The notes under the pieces are model-generated. The model was not told where the DNA came from, ran no database searches, and saw only the letters and a list, made by a program, of their open reading frames with translations. A DNA stretch of 32,454 nucleotides from a bacterium (lineage in GTDB: Bacteria; Planctomycetota; UBA1135; GCA-002686595). The stretch is taken from positions 1 to 32,454 of the forward strand of contig JAAELL010000583.1 of assembly GCA_024226735.1 (NCBI GenBank), read 5' to 3'. This document shows positions 7,768 through 15,522 of the stretch, one piece after another (the stretch's first letter is position 1; every line of letters begins with the position of its first letter). The position numbers and the translations under genes were made by a program.

Positions 7768-9753
7768 CTAAGACTGGGCGACGCGACCCTTCCACTCTTC
7801 GAGGGTCATGAGTATATCGCGCCGCTGGCCGCCCATGTACGGGCCGATGAGGCCCTGTTCCTGAAGCTCGTCGAGGATCTCGCAGGCCTCGTCGAAATCC
7901 AGCGAGAAACGGCGCTGAATCAGGGAAACGGCCACGCGGCCCTGCTCGAGAAACAGGACGCCGGCGTCGTGGACGAGCTTGGCGCGGTCCTCGGACAGCG
8001 GCGACGGCTTGCGGCGAGAGGCCGCGGCGGGGGGAGCAGGGGGACTCTGGGGCTCGAGGACGACCTCGGACTCGGCCGCGGGTTCGGGCTCGGCTTCGGC
8101 CGCGGGCTCGTCGGGCTCGGGCTCGGGCTCGTCGAGCTCGGCGGCCTCGGCTTCGTCTTCCTCGACTTCCTCCTCCGCGAGCTCGGCTTCTTCGTCTTCC
8201 TCTTCCTCCTCCTCGAGCTCGCCCTCCTCTTCCTCGTACTCCTCGCCTTCTTCTTCCTCGCCTTCCTCGAGCTCAGCGGCTTCCGGCTCGGCGCCCTCCT
8301 CGTACTCCTCTTCCTCGTACTCGCCCTCTTCTTCCTCGCCCTCTTCTTCCTCGCCCTCCTCTTCTTCGTACTCCTCGTACTCGCCTTCTTCTTCCTCGCC
8401 TTGGCCCTCTTCCTCTTCCTCACCTTCCTCGAGCTCGCCTTCTTCCTCTTCGCCTTCTTCCTCGCCCTCTTCGTACTCCTCGTACTCGCCTTCCTCTTCT
8501 TCGTACTCGCCCTCTTCACCCTCTTCGAGCTCGGCTTCCTCGTCCTCCTCGAGCTCCGCCTCCTCATCCACTTCCACTTCCTCTTCCTCGAGGTCGGTGG
8601 GCTCTTCGACGTCGGGCTCGACCAGCTCGACGGGGTCGACCTCGGTCGACGACTCGTCGGTGGGCTCGAACAGCGGCGACTGCTCCCAGGTCGGGGAGGG
8701 CGGACCGTCCCCCGAGTCCTCGTCGACGATGGGGCGGACCGAGCCGGACGACTCGGTGCCGCCAGTCACAGCGGCGGGCGCGGGGTCGGAAGCCGTCTCG
8801 AGCGCTACGGGGTCGGCGGGGGCGTCGGCGGATGGCTCGGGCGGACCGCCGCTGATGACGAGGCGGCGGACTTCAGTCGGTTCGGCGGGTTCTTGCGGCC
8901 CTGCGGCGGCAGGGACGGGAGCCAGATCCTCGCCAGCGGGGAGGTCGGCCTCGACGTCGGCCGAGGTGCGTCGCCAAGCAGTGGACTCAGCTTCAGCTGA
9001 AAGCTGCTCTGCTTGCGGCTGCTCTTGCGGTCGGGATTCATCGGTGTTGGAGAGCGCGCGCGTCCCGTCGGGGAGCCCGCCTAGGAGTCGGACGTCTTCA
9101 GGGTACGGCGACGGGGGAATCGGCTCGAGCTGCGGCACCTCGGCCTGCCACAGATCCTCCATGTAGGCGAGCGTCGACTCGTCGGGCACGAGAGCGTTGG
9201 CCTCGGCGGTCGACACCCCGTCGCTGTCCTTCTCCGATAGAGCGTCCGAAAGCGTGGCACTCTGTCCCGAATTCCCCGAAAAGTCGATCTTGTCCTTCAA
9301 CCAGGCGAAGTAGACGGACAGGACGATGACGGCGACTCCAACGAACACGCCGGCCCAGCTGCCGAGGCGCGCGGCGAGCACGCCACCGGTGCCGGCACCG
9401 AGCGAGCCCGCCTGCACCGCGCTGAACGCGCCGAGGACGACCGCGAGCCCGATCGCCGTGAACAGGACTCCGGTCAGGTGCCGCCCGGCATCGACCGGCC
9501 TGCCACCGAGCAGCATCCAGGCGCCGATCCCGGCGAAGCCTGCCGAGGCGATCAGGGGCGGAAGGAAACCCATCCCGTCGACGATCCCCCGCGCGAGCAA
9601 CGCCGCGCGGCGCGCGTCGGGGCCCGGCACGTCGCCCTGGAGATACTTGATCCAGGCGAACAGGACGAGCACGAAGGGGAATGCGCTGATGAAGAACAGG
9701 GCGCCGCCCTGGACCTCGCGCGTGATGTCGCTCTTGCTCTCAGAATCAGCCAT
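7768..9753 (-). CDS. Motorless FtsK-like protein: membrane domain, Glu-rich linker, FtsK-gamma domain
   Basis: This 661-residue protein starts with four hydrophobic helices (about 16-38, 62-84, 91-116 and 130-154). A Pro/Ser/Glu-rich stretch follows, then an extreme acidic region (about 384-545) of Glu runs broken by Gly and Tyr. It ends in a winged-helix domain (about 586-661) clearly related to the FtsK gamma domain: VSLIQRR, EILDEL, GLIGPY and ILMTLEEW match the end of the adjacent FtsK (LLQRALG, RLIDQM, AGIVGE, ILMTLEDW). There is no Walker A, Walker B or RecA-like fold anywhere. The gene overlaps the ftsK stop by one base (TAATG), so both should be made together. Arginines of the FtsK gamma recognition helix are replaced by acidic residues (FDEACEILDEL here, YTRASRLIDQM in FtsK). 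I infer a protein-binding accessory to FtsK or the Xer recombinase; the function is unproven. Confidence 0.85.
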   Translation of the reverse strand: MADSESKSDITREVQGGALFFISAFPFVLVLFAWIKYLQGDVPGPDARRAALLARGIVDGMGFLPPLIASAGFAGIGAWMLLGGRPVDAGRHLTGVLFTAIGLAVVLGAFSAVQAGSLGAGTGGVLAARLGSWAGVFVGVAVIVLSVYFAWLKDKIDFSGNSGQSATLSDALSEKDSDGVSTAEANALVPDESTLAYMEDLWQAEVPQLEPIPPSPYPEDVRLLGGLPDGTRALSNTDESRPQEQPQAEQLSAEAESTAWRRTSADVEADLPAGEDLAPVPAAAGPQEPAEPTEVRRLVISGGPPEPSADAPADPVALETASDPAPAAVTGGTESSGSVRPIVDEDSGDGPPSPTWEQSPLFEPTDESSTEVDPVELVEPDVEEPTDLEEEEVEVDEEAELEEDEEAELEEGEEGEYEEEEGEYEEYEEGEEEGEEEEGELEEGEEEEEGQGEEEEGEYEEYEEEEGEEEEGEEEEGEYEEEEYEEGAEPEAAELEEGEEEEGEEYEEEEGELEEEEEEDEEAELAEEEVEEDEAEAAELDEPEPEPDEPAAEAEPEPAAESEVVLEPQSPPAPPAAASRRKPSPLSEDRAKLVHDAGVLFLEQGRVAVSLIQRRFSLDFDEACEILDELQEQGLIGPYMGGQRRDILMTLEEWKGRVAQS

Positions 9754-12422
9754 TACTCACCGTTCGCTTTGGCAATGTTCTCCAAGTTTTCTTCCCAGTC
9801 CTCGAGAGTCATGAGGATCTCACGGGCCTTGGAGCCTTTGTGCTCGCCGACGATGCCGGCGTCGGTCATCTGATCGATCAGGCGCGAGGCGCGCGTGTAC
9901 CCAATGCCGAGCGCACGCTGCAGGAGACTCGCCGATCCGCGGCGCGACTTCAGCACCACGGTCACCGCATCGTTGAACATCTCGTCGACTTTCTCGCCGC
10001 CCTGGGTCAGCTCGCCGGCCGGGGCCGTGCCCGTCGCCGCTTGAATGAGCTCCTGGTTGAACGAAGCCGTCGACTCCTTGGTGACGAAGTCGACCAGACC
10101 CTGCAGCTCGTGGTCCTCGACCAGGGCGCCTTGAACGCGCTTGAGCTGGGAGGTCTGGGGCGGCGTGTACAGCATGTCGCCCTGACCCAGGAGCTTCTCG
10201 GCGCCCATCGCGTCGAGGATGACGCGGCTGTCGATCTTGGACGCGACCTGGAACGCGATCCGCGTCGGCAGGTTGCCCTTGATCACGCCGGTGATGACGT
10301 CGGTCGAGGGGCGCTGGGTCGCGACGATGACGTGGATGCCGACGGCGCGCGACTTCTGGGCCAAGCGCGTGATCGCCTGCTCGGCCTCCTTCTTGGACTG
10401 CATCATCAGGTCCGCCATCTCGTCGATGATGACGACGATGTAGGGGACGTGGCGGGGCGTGCGCTCCTCGTTGAAGTCCTCGCCCATGCGCTCGCGCAGC
10501 TTCTCCTCGCCGAGCTTGTTGTACGTCTTGATGTTCTTGACGCCGGCGTTCTTGAAGAGCTCGTAGCGCCCCTCCATCTTCTCGACCGCCCAGAGCAGGA
10601 CGTTGGTCGCCTGCTTCATGTCGGTCACGACCGGCAGCTCGAGGTGCGGGACGTTCTGGAACATCTGCAGCTCGACCATCTTCGGGTCGACGAGGATCAT
10701 GCGCACATCGTGCGGTGAGCGCGTGAGCAAGAAGCTCGCGATGATCGTGTTGATGCAGACCGACTTACCCGATCCCGTCGTGCCCGCAATCAGAAGGTGC
10801 GGCATGCGCGCCAGGTCCTCGACGATCGCGGTGCCCTCGGCGTCCATGCCGAGGAACAGGGGCAGCGCCATGTAGTTCTTGTCGTACGCCTTCTGCTTGA
10901 CGAGCTCGGAGATGCGTACCTGCCGGCGCTTCTTGTTCGGGACCTCGATGCCAATCGTCGCCTTGCCGGGAATCGGCGCGATGATCCGCACGCTGCGCGC
11001 ACGCAGGGTCGCGGCGATCTCCTGCGACAGTTGCGTCACCTTGTTCATGCGCGTGCCTTGCGCGACGGTCAGCTCGAACATCGTGACCGCGGGGCCGACC
11101 TGCGCGCCGACGACCTCGGCCTCGACGCGGAAGCTCTTCAGGGCGTTCTCGAGGTCGCGCGCACAGCCTTCGAGGAAGTCGCGATCGAGCACTCCGCCGC
11201 CGGCGGGCGGCTCGAGCAGATCGATCGGAGGCAGGAGCCACGGACCCGGCGGCGGGGTCGGCGGCTCGAAGACGGGCGAGGCGATCTGCGTCTGGTGCGT
11301 GCGCACGGCCTTGGCCGCGATCGTCGCAGCGGCTTTGGCGCGCGCCTTGTCGGACTTGCCGGAGGCAGCCGGCGTGACGATCTCGTCCTCGAGCTCTTCG
11401 TCGTCCTCTTCCTCGTCCTCGTCCTCGTACTCGTCCTCCTCCTCCTCTTCGTCCTCGTACTCGTACTCGTCTTCCTCTTCCTCGTCGTCCTCGTACTCCT
11501 CCTCTTCGTCCTCGTCGTCGTAGGCCTCTTCGTCGTCCTCGTACTCGTCCTCTTCTTCCTCGTCTTCGTCGACGACGGGCTTGGTCTTCGACTTCGGCTT
11601 GGCCTTGGCCGGCGCCTTCTTGGCGGCCTTGCGACGCGTCGCCGTGCCGGCGGCCGCGGCTTGCGGCTCGAGGTCCGCGCCGCGCAGGAAGTCCCAGAGG
11701 CCAACGAACAGCTCCTTGAACCAGCCCCACAGCGCCGGCATCAGCTCCTCGCCCCAGCGCTCGCGGCGGTCGGCGACCCAATCACCGAACGCGCGGAACG
11801 CGGGGTAGAAGGCCATCTCGGTCGCGAGCATGAACGACACGGCGGAGATCGTGATCAAGAGCACCCAGAAGCCGAGGCTGCCGAAGCGCTCGACGAGCAA
11901 GGGCGAGGTCGAGAACGCGAGCCACCCCCCGGGTCCGTAGGGCAGCTCGTTGGTCAGCGCCTCCATCGAGTCACGGTCGCTCGCGTCGACGAAGCCGAGG
12001 TCGAGAATGTAGGCGAACGAGACGACGAAGCACGCGGCGCCGAGCGCACGGATGAGCGCGAGATCGACGCGCTTGCGCGCGACGATGATGCAGCCCCAAC
12101 AGATACCGAGGACGGCGAGCAGATACCCCGCGAGCCCCATCGAGCGGAACGCCATGTCGGCGAGGTAGAAGCCGACCTCACCACCGAGGTTTTTGCCCCG
12201 CGCCACGGGGTCGGACATCGGCGTGTAGAAGCTGAGCATCGAGATCAGAAGCCAGATCGACGCCCCGACGAGCATCATCCCCGTCAGCTCGCGCACGCGC
12301 GCGAGGGTGCGCGCGTCGAGTGGCTCGCCGAACAGGAAGCTCGACGCGAGGGAGCCGAGGCGCCCCTTGTCCGCTCCGCCCTTCTTACCCTTGCCCCTGC
12401 CCTTGCGACTCTTGCCGCTCAA
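9753..12422 (-). CDS. ftsK: DNA translocase FtsK
   Basis: FtsK pumps chromosomal DNA at the division site and activates Xer dimer resolution. The 889-residue protein has a Lys/Gly-rich N-terminal tail and four membrane helices (about 48-66, 92-115, 121-142 and 180-200). A Lys/Ala stretch leads into a Glu/Asp-rich linker (about 285-350). The alpha/beta motor follows, with Walker A GTTGSGKS (about 545) and Walker B VVIIDEMADLMM (about 662). A gamma winged helix (about 807-885) reads GIGYTRASRLIDQM, keeping the Arg residues used for KOPS reading. Most planctomycetes lack FtsZ but keep FtsK. The start ATG is followed by a highly basic MSGKSRKGRGKGKK. It overlaps the next gene by one base and lies 84 bp after coaB. 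Confidence 0.97.
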   Translation of the reverse strand: MSGKSRKGRGKGKKGGADKGRLGSLASSFLFGEPLDARTLARVRELTGMMLVGASIWLLISMLSFYTPMSDPVARGKNLGGEVGFYLADMAFRSMGLAGYLLAVLGICWGCIIVARKRVDLALIRALGAACFVVSFAYILDLGFVDASDRDSMEALTNELPYGPGGWLAFSTSPLLVERFGSLGFWVLLITISAVSFMLATEMAFYPAFRAFGDWVADRRERWGEELMPALWGWFKELFVGLWDFLRGADLEPQAAAAGTATRRKAAKKAPAKAKPKSKTKPVVDEDEEEEDEYEDDEEAYDDEDEEEEYEDDEEEEDEYEYEDEEEEEDEYEDEDEEEDDEELEDEIVTPAASGKSDKARAKAAATIAAKAVRTHQTQIASPVFEPPTPPPGPWLLPPIDLLEPPAGGGVLDRDFLEGCARDLENALKSFRVEAEVVGAQVGPAVTMFELTVAQGTRMNKVTQLSQEIAATLRARSVRIIAPIPGKATIGIEVPNKKRRQVRISELVKQKAYDKNYMALPLFLGMDAEGTAIVEDLARMPHLLIAGTTGSGKSVCINTIIASFLLTRSPHDVRMILVDPKMVELQMFQNVPHLELPVVTDMKQATNVLLWAVEKMEGRYELFKNAGVKNIKTYNKLGEEKLRERMGEDFNEERTPRHVPYIVVIIDEMADLMMQSKKEAEQAITRLAQKSRAVGIHVIVATQRPSTDVITGVIKGNLPTRIAFQVASKIDSRVILDAMGAEKLLGQGDMLYTPPQTSQLKRVQGALVEDHELQGLVDFVTKESTASFNQELIQAATGTAPAGELTQGGEKVDEMFNDAVTVVLKSRRGSASLLQRALGIGYTRASRLIDQMTDAGIVGEHKGSKAREILMTLEDWEENLENIAKANGE

Positions 12423-12506
12423 ATTGAACGTGACCCCTCTGTGCTACGACCTGCGAATTGGACTGACCTGGGACGCCGAGCTCGGATGCCCGCGCCCCGA
12501 GCAGCG

Positions 12507-13160
12507 CTAGCGTCGGCGGAGCAACCCGACCAACGCGCGCGCCACCGCGCCCTTGGTCTGGTTCTCGAGCCGGCGCACTTCGCCGCCCTCGTCCAAGATC
12601 GTCACACTGGTGCGGGTCGCGTTCAATGCCGAGGCGTCGTTGAGCACCACGTAATCCGCGTTCTTGCGACGGAGCTTCGCCAGCGCCCTGCGCGTGCCCT
12701 GGCCCGTCTCGAGCGCAAAGGCGATCACTTGACGCGCGCCCTTCGACTTGGCGACCGTCGCGAGCACGTCGGGGTTTTCGACGAGCTCGAGCACCGCACG
12801 GCCCTCTCCCGCGTCTTTCTTGCGCCATTTGCCAGCGAGACGGCGCGCGGGCCGGTAGTCGGCAACCGCGGCGGCCATGAACACAGCGTCGGCGGCCCGG
12901 AATGCGGCCCGAAGCTCCGAAAGCATTTCTCTGGCGCTAGTTACGTCGATTCGGCACACCCCGTCGGGCGTTTCGAGGTGCACGGGTCCCGCGATCAGGG
13001 TCACGCGATGCCCCTTGCGCGTCGCGGCTGCGGCGATCGCGAACCCCATGCGGCCGCTCGACTCGTTGCTGAGGTAGCGCACCGGGTCGATGTACTCGCG
13101 CGTCGGTCCCGCGGTTACGACGACGTGCAGTCGCGCGTCCCCGCGCGCACGCTGGCTCAT
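12507..13160 (-). CDS. coaB: Phosphopantothenate--cysteine ligase (stand-alone CoaB)
   Basis: CoaB joins cysteine to 4'-phosphopantothenate using a nucleotide triphosphate in coenzyme A synthesis. The 217-residue product corresponds to the C-terminal half of the usual CoaBC fusion. Family motifs are TAGPTREYIDPVRYLSN, SSGRMG, AAAVADYRP, the KWRKKD lysine region, VIAFALET and VLNDAS. The ATG at 13160 (MSQRARGDARLHVVVTAGPT) overlaps the coaC stop as ATGA, so translation is coupled. The open frame extends further upstream, but that part lies inside coaC and is not conserved in sequence style. The split form is less common than the fused gene. Confidence 0.92.
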   Translation of the reverse strand: MSQRARGDARLHVVVTAGPTREYIDPVRYLSNESSGRMGFAIAAAATRKGHRVTLIAGPVHLETPDGVCRIDVTSAREMLSELRAAFRAADAVFMAAAVADYRPARRLAGKWRKKDAGEGRAVLELVENPDVLATVAKSKGARQVIAFALETGQGTRRALAKLRRKNADYVVLNDASALNATRTSVTILDEGGEVRRLENQTKGAVARALVGLLRRR

Positions 13161-13699
13161 CCGCCCAGGAGCGCCTCCACGCGCTCGGCGATCTCGGTGG
13201 GCTCGGCGAGTCGTCCAAGTCCCGCCTCGCCGCACGCCATGTGCCCCTCATCGGGCTCGACGACGGTCCATCCGTCCCCGACGAGCTGGGCCAGATTCCG
13301 CGCCACGGCGGGTTGAGCGAACATGACGGAGTTCATCGCCGGGCACAGGAGGCGCGGGACGCCCGGCTCGAGCGCGAGCAGCGACGTCGTCACGAGATCG
13401 CCCGCGAGGCCGCCGGCGATGCGCCCCGCCAGGTCGGCGGAGCAGGGCGCGACGACCACGATGTCCGCCCAGCGCGCGAGGTCGATGTGGTCCATCGGAC
13501 CCCGTCGCTCGACCCCGAACTCCGTGCTCGCGGCGGGCTCGCCGGTGATCGCCTCGAACAGCTGCGGGTCGATCAGGCGCGCCGCGGTCGGCGTGAGCAC
13601 GGTGCGCACGGCGTGCCCGGCCTGGGTCAACTTGCTGGCCAGATCGCAGGACTTGTAGATTGCGACGGACGCACCGGCACAGAGCAAGACGTGGCTCAC
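13157..13699 (-). CDS. coaC: Phosphopantothenoylcysteine decarboxylase (stand-alone CoaC)
   Basis: CoaC is the flavin-dependent decarboxylase that turns 4'-phosphopantothenoylcysteine into 4'-phosphopantetheine. The 180-residue product has the HFCD flavoprotein motifs: an N-terminal GASVAIYKSCDL, the catalytic His in MDHIDLARWAD, the APCSADLAGRIA loop, PAMNSVMF, and the C-terminal HMACGEAGLGRL clamp with its conserved Cys. The GTG at 13699 overlaps the gmk stop as GTGA; the longer open frame upstream is a shadow of gmk. Its end overlaps coaB as ATGA, so the two halves of CoaBC are separate, coupled polypeptides. Confidence 0.92.
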   Translation of the reverse strand: MSHVLLCAGASVAIYKSCDLASKLTQAGHAVRTVLTPTAARLIDPQLFEAITGEPAASTEFGVERRGPMDHIDLARWADIVVVAPCSADLAGRIAGGLAGDLVTTSLLALEPGVPRLLCPAMNSVMFAQPAVARNLAQLVGDGWTVVEPDEGHMACGEAGLGRLAEPTEIAERVEALLGG

Positions 13700-14277
13700 G
13701 GGGCGGGCCTTCCCTCCGGGCTCTCCTCGAGGCCGGCGAGGCGCGTCACCTCGGTGACGGCGCGCTCGAGGTCGTCGTTGACGACGATGTGGTCGTACTT
13801 GACGCGCTCGCGGTACTCGTCCTCGGCCTTGCGCAGGCGCCGCTCGAGCATCTCGGGGCTCTCGGATCCACGCCCGACCAGGCGCTGGCGTAGCTCCTCG
13901 AACGAGGGCGGAGCGATGAAGACGTAGAGGCCTGCGACGCCGAGGGCACGCAGCTGCAGCGCCCCCTGCACGTCGATCTCGATCAGGTACGTGCGCCCGG
14001 AGACAAGCACGTCTTCCATCGGCTGACGCAGCGTCCCGTAGAGGTTGCCGTACACCTCGGCGTACTCGATGAACTCGCCCGCCTCGACCCGCCTGCGGAA
14101 CTCTTCCTTGCTGAGGAAGTAGTAGTGCTGGCCGTCGACCTCGCCCGCGCGCGGCGCGCGCGTCGTCGCGGAGACGGAGAAGACGACGCGCCGGTCCTCG
14201 AGCAAGCGCTTGCAAATCGTGCTCTTGCCGCACCCCGAGGGGCCGGAGATCAAGAGCATCTGTCCGCGATCCTGCAT
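13696..14277 (-). CDS. gmk: Guanylate kinase
   Basis: Guanylate kinase phosphorylates GMP to GDP with ATP in the cytoplasm. The 193-residue product has the P-loop GPSGCGKST near the N-terminus, SATTRAPRAGEVDG and YYFLSKEEF for GMP binding, an EIDVQGA segment, and the lid region VGRGSESPE. Length is normal for the family. The ATG at 14277 lies 24 bp after yicC. In many bacteria gmk is followed by rpoZ and a fused coaBC. Here rpoZ is absent and the gmk stop overlaps coaC directly. Confidence 0.96.
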   Translation of the reverse strand: MQDRGQMLLISGPSGCGKSTICKRLLEDRRVVFSVSATTRAPRAGEVDGQHYYFLSKEEFRRRVEAGEFIEYAEVYGNLYGTLRQPMEDVLVSGRTYLIEIDVQGALQLRALGVAGLYVFIAPPSFEELRQRLVGRGSESPEMLERRLRKAEDEYRERVKYDHIVVNDDLERAVTEVTRLAGLEESPEGRPAP

Positions 14278-14282
14278 GTTCT

Positions 14283-14308
14283 CTGGCGCTATTCCCTGGC
14301 GCTATTCG
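14283..14308. repeat. 13-bp tandem duplication at the yicC-gmk junction
   Basis: Positions 14283-14295 and 14296-14308 are consecutive near-identical 13-bp copies (CTGGCGCTATTCC, then CTGGCGCTATTCG). The yicC stop codon TAG lies in one copy and a second out-of-use TAG lies in the other. It looks like a recent slippage duplication that lengthened the short spacer before gmk. Confidence 0.7.
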
Positions 14309-15177
14309 ACGTTCTGGACCTGCTCGCGCATACGCTCGATGTGCGTCTTCAGGTCGACGACGTCGTGGGCGACGCGCGCATCGTTGCACTTCGAGCCGAT
14401 CGTGTTGGCCTCGCGGAAGAACTCCTGAGCCAAGAAATCGAGCTTGCGACCGATCGCGCCGCCCTTGTCGAGGAACTCGCCGAGCTGCTCGAGGTGAGCC
14501 GTCAGCCGGCTCAGCTCCTCGCTGACGTCGAGGCGGTCGGCGAGCAGCGCGATCTCGCGCGCGAGATCGGCCTCGCTCACCCCGCCGCGTCCGACGAGCT
14601 CGTCCACGCGCCGCTTGAGGTTCGTGTGGTGCTCGCGCACGACCTTGGGCATGCGCTTTGCGATGCGCTTGTGCGCGCTCTCGATCCCCTTCGTGTTCTG
14701 GCGCAGGTCCCCGACCAGCGACTCGCCCTCACGCGAGCGCATCTCGATCAAAGCCGTGATCGCCTTGCCGACGACGGTGCGGATCAGCTTCGCTTCGGCA
14801 TCGTCGATCTCGCGCGGATCGGCCTGCGCCAGTACGCCGGGGAGCTGCACGAGATCGCTGACCGCGACGACGTTCTCGAGCTTGAGCTCCTTGGCGAGGC
14901 TCGCGAGCTGCTTGTGGTACGCGCGCGCCACGGCCGAATCGACGTGCACGTCACTGACGCTCGCGGTCCGCACGATGTGCACGTTGAGGGTGACCGAGCC
15001 GCGGTGCAGTTTCTTGCGCAGCGTCGACTCGACGTCGGGTTCCACGTGCTGGAACTCGAGCGGCAGACGGATCTTCGTTTGCAGGTGCCGGTGATTGACG
15101 GACCGGATCTCCGCCCTGACGGAGAATCCCGTGCGCTGCCCGGAGGCCGCGCCGAAACCGGTCATGGACCGCAGCAC
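14302..15177 (-). CDS. yicC: YicC family endoribonuclease
   Basis: YicC proteins are RNases reported to act in small-RNA turnover. The 291-residue product shows the family hallmarks: N-terminal LRSMTGFG, VRSVNHR-like EIRSVNHRHL, and a conserved C-terminal end with ANTIGSKCND, DVVDLK and REQVQNVE. A GTG start at 15177 gives MLRSMTGFG, matching the family N-terminus better than the internal ATG at 15165. It lies 16 bp after secG and 24 bp before gmk; the yicC-gmk pair is widely conserved. Confidence 0.93.
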   Translation of the reverse strand: MLRSMTGFGAASGQRTGFSVRAEIRSVNHRHLQTKIRLPLEFQHVEPDVESTLRKKLHRGSVTLNVHIVRTASVSDVHVDSAVARAYHKQLASLAKELKLENVVAVSDLVQLPGVLAQADPREIDDAEAKLIRTVVGKAITALIEMRSREGESLVGDLRQNTKGIESAHKRIAKRMPKVVREHHTNLKRRVDELVGRGGVSEADLAREIALLADRLDVSEELSRLTAHLEQLGEFLDKGGAIGRKLDFLAQEFFREANTIGSKCNDARVAHDVVDLKTHIERMREQVQNVE

Positions 15178-15193
15178 TAGGGACGCGCCGGGG

Positions 15194-15469
15194 TCACTGG
15201 TCCGCGGGAGCCTCGATGCCGTCGTCGATCGACGTCGACTGGCTCGCGTTGCGGTTCAGGATGTGGATGAAGAGGGCGCTCGAGAGGAACACGACCGCGA
15301 CGATCGCCGTGAACCGGTGGATGCCGGAAGCCTTGACGCCGAACGTCTGCTGCCCCGCGGTACCGAGCGCGTCCCCGAATCCGCCGCCCTTGCCCTCCTG
15401 GAGGAGGATGACGACGGTCAGAACGATCGCCGCGAGGACGAAGGTGATGTAGAGGAGTGTGGTGATCAT
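15194..15469 (-). CDS. secG: Preprotein translocase subunit SecG
   Basis: SecG is the small stimulatory subunit of the SecYEG export channel. The 91-residue product has two hydrophobic helices (about 5-24 and 52-72). Between them is the family loop LLQEGKGGGFGDALG followed by the QQTFG segment. Length and topology are normal for SecG. The ATG at 15469 lies 53 bp downstream of the tpiA stop; the tpiA-secG order is widespread in bacteria. Confidence 0.94.
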   Translation of the reverse strand: MITTLLYITFVLAAIVLTVVILLQEGKGGGFGDALGTAGQQTFGVKASGIHRFTAIVAVVFLSSALFIHILNRNASQSTSIDDGIEAPADQ

Positions 15470-15522
15470 AGTGCTGCCATCCGTTGCTCGACACCTGGGC
15501 CCAGCGCGTGACGGCGATGGGA

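Noticed and set aside
7969..9166. Long plus-strand open frames rich in Leu/Phe or Ser opposite the acidic linker
   Set aside because: They are mirror translations of the Glu-rich codons on the other strand. The minus-strand frame has membrane and gamma domains and is coupled to ftsK.
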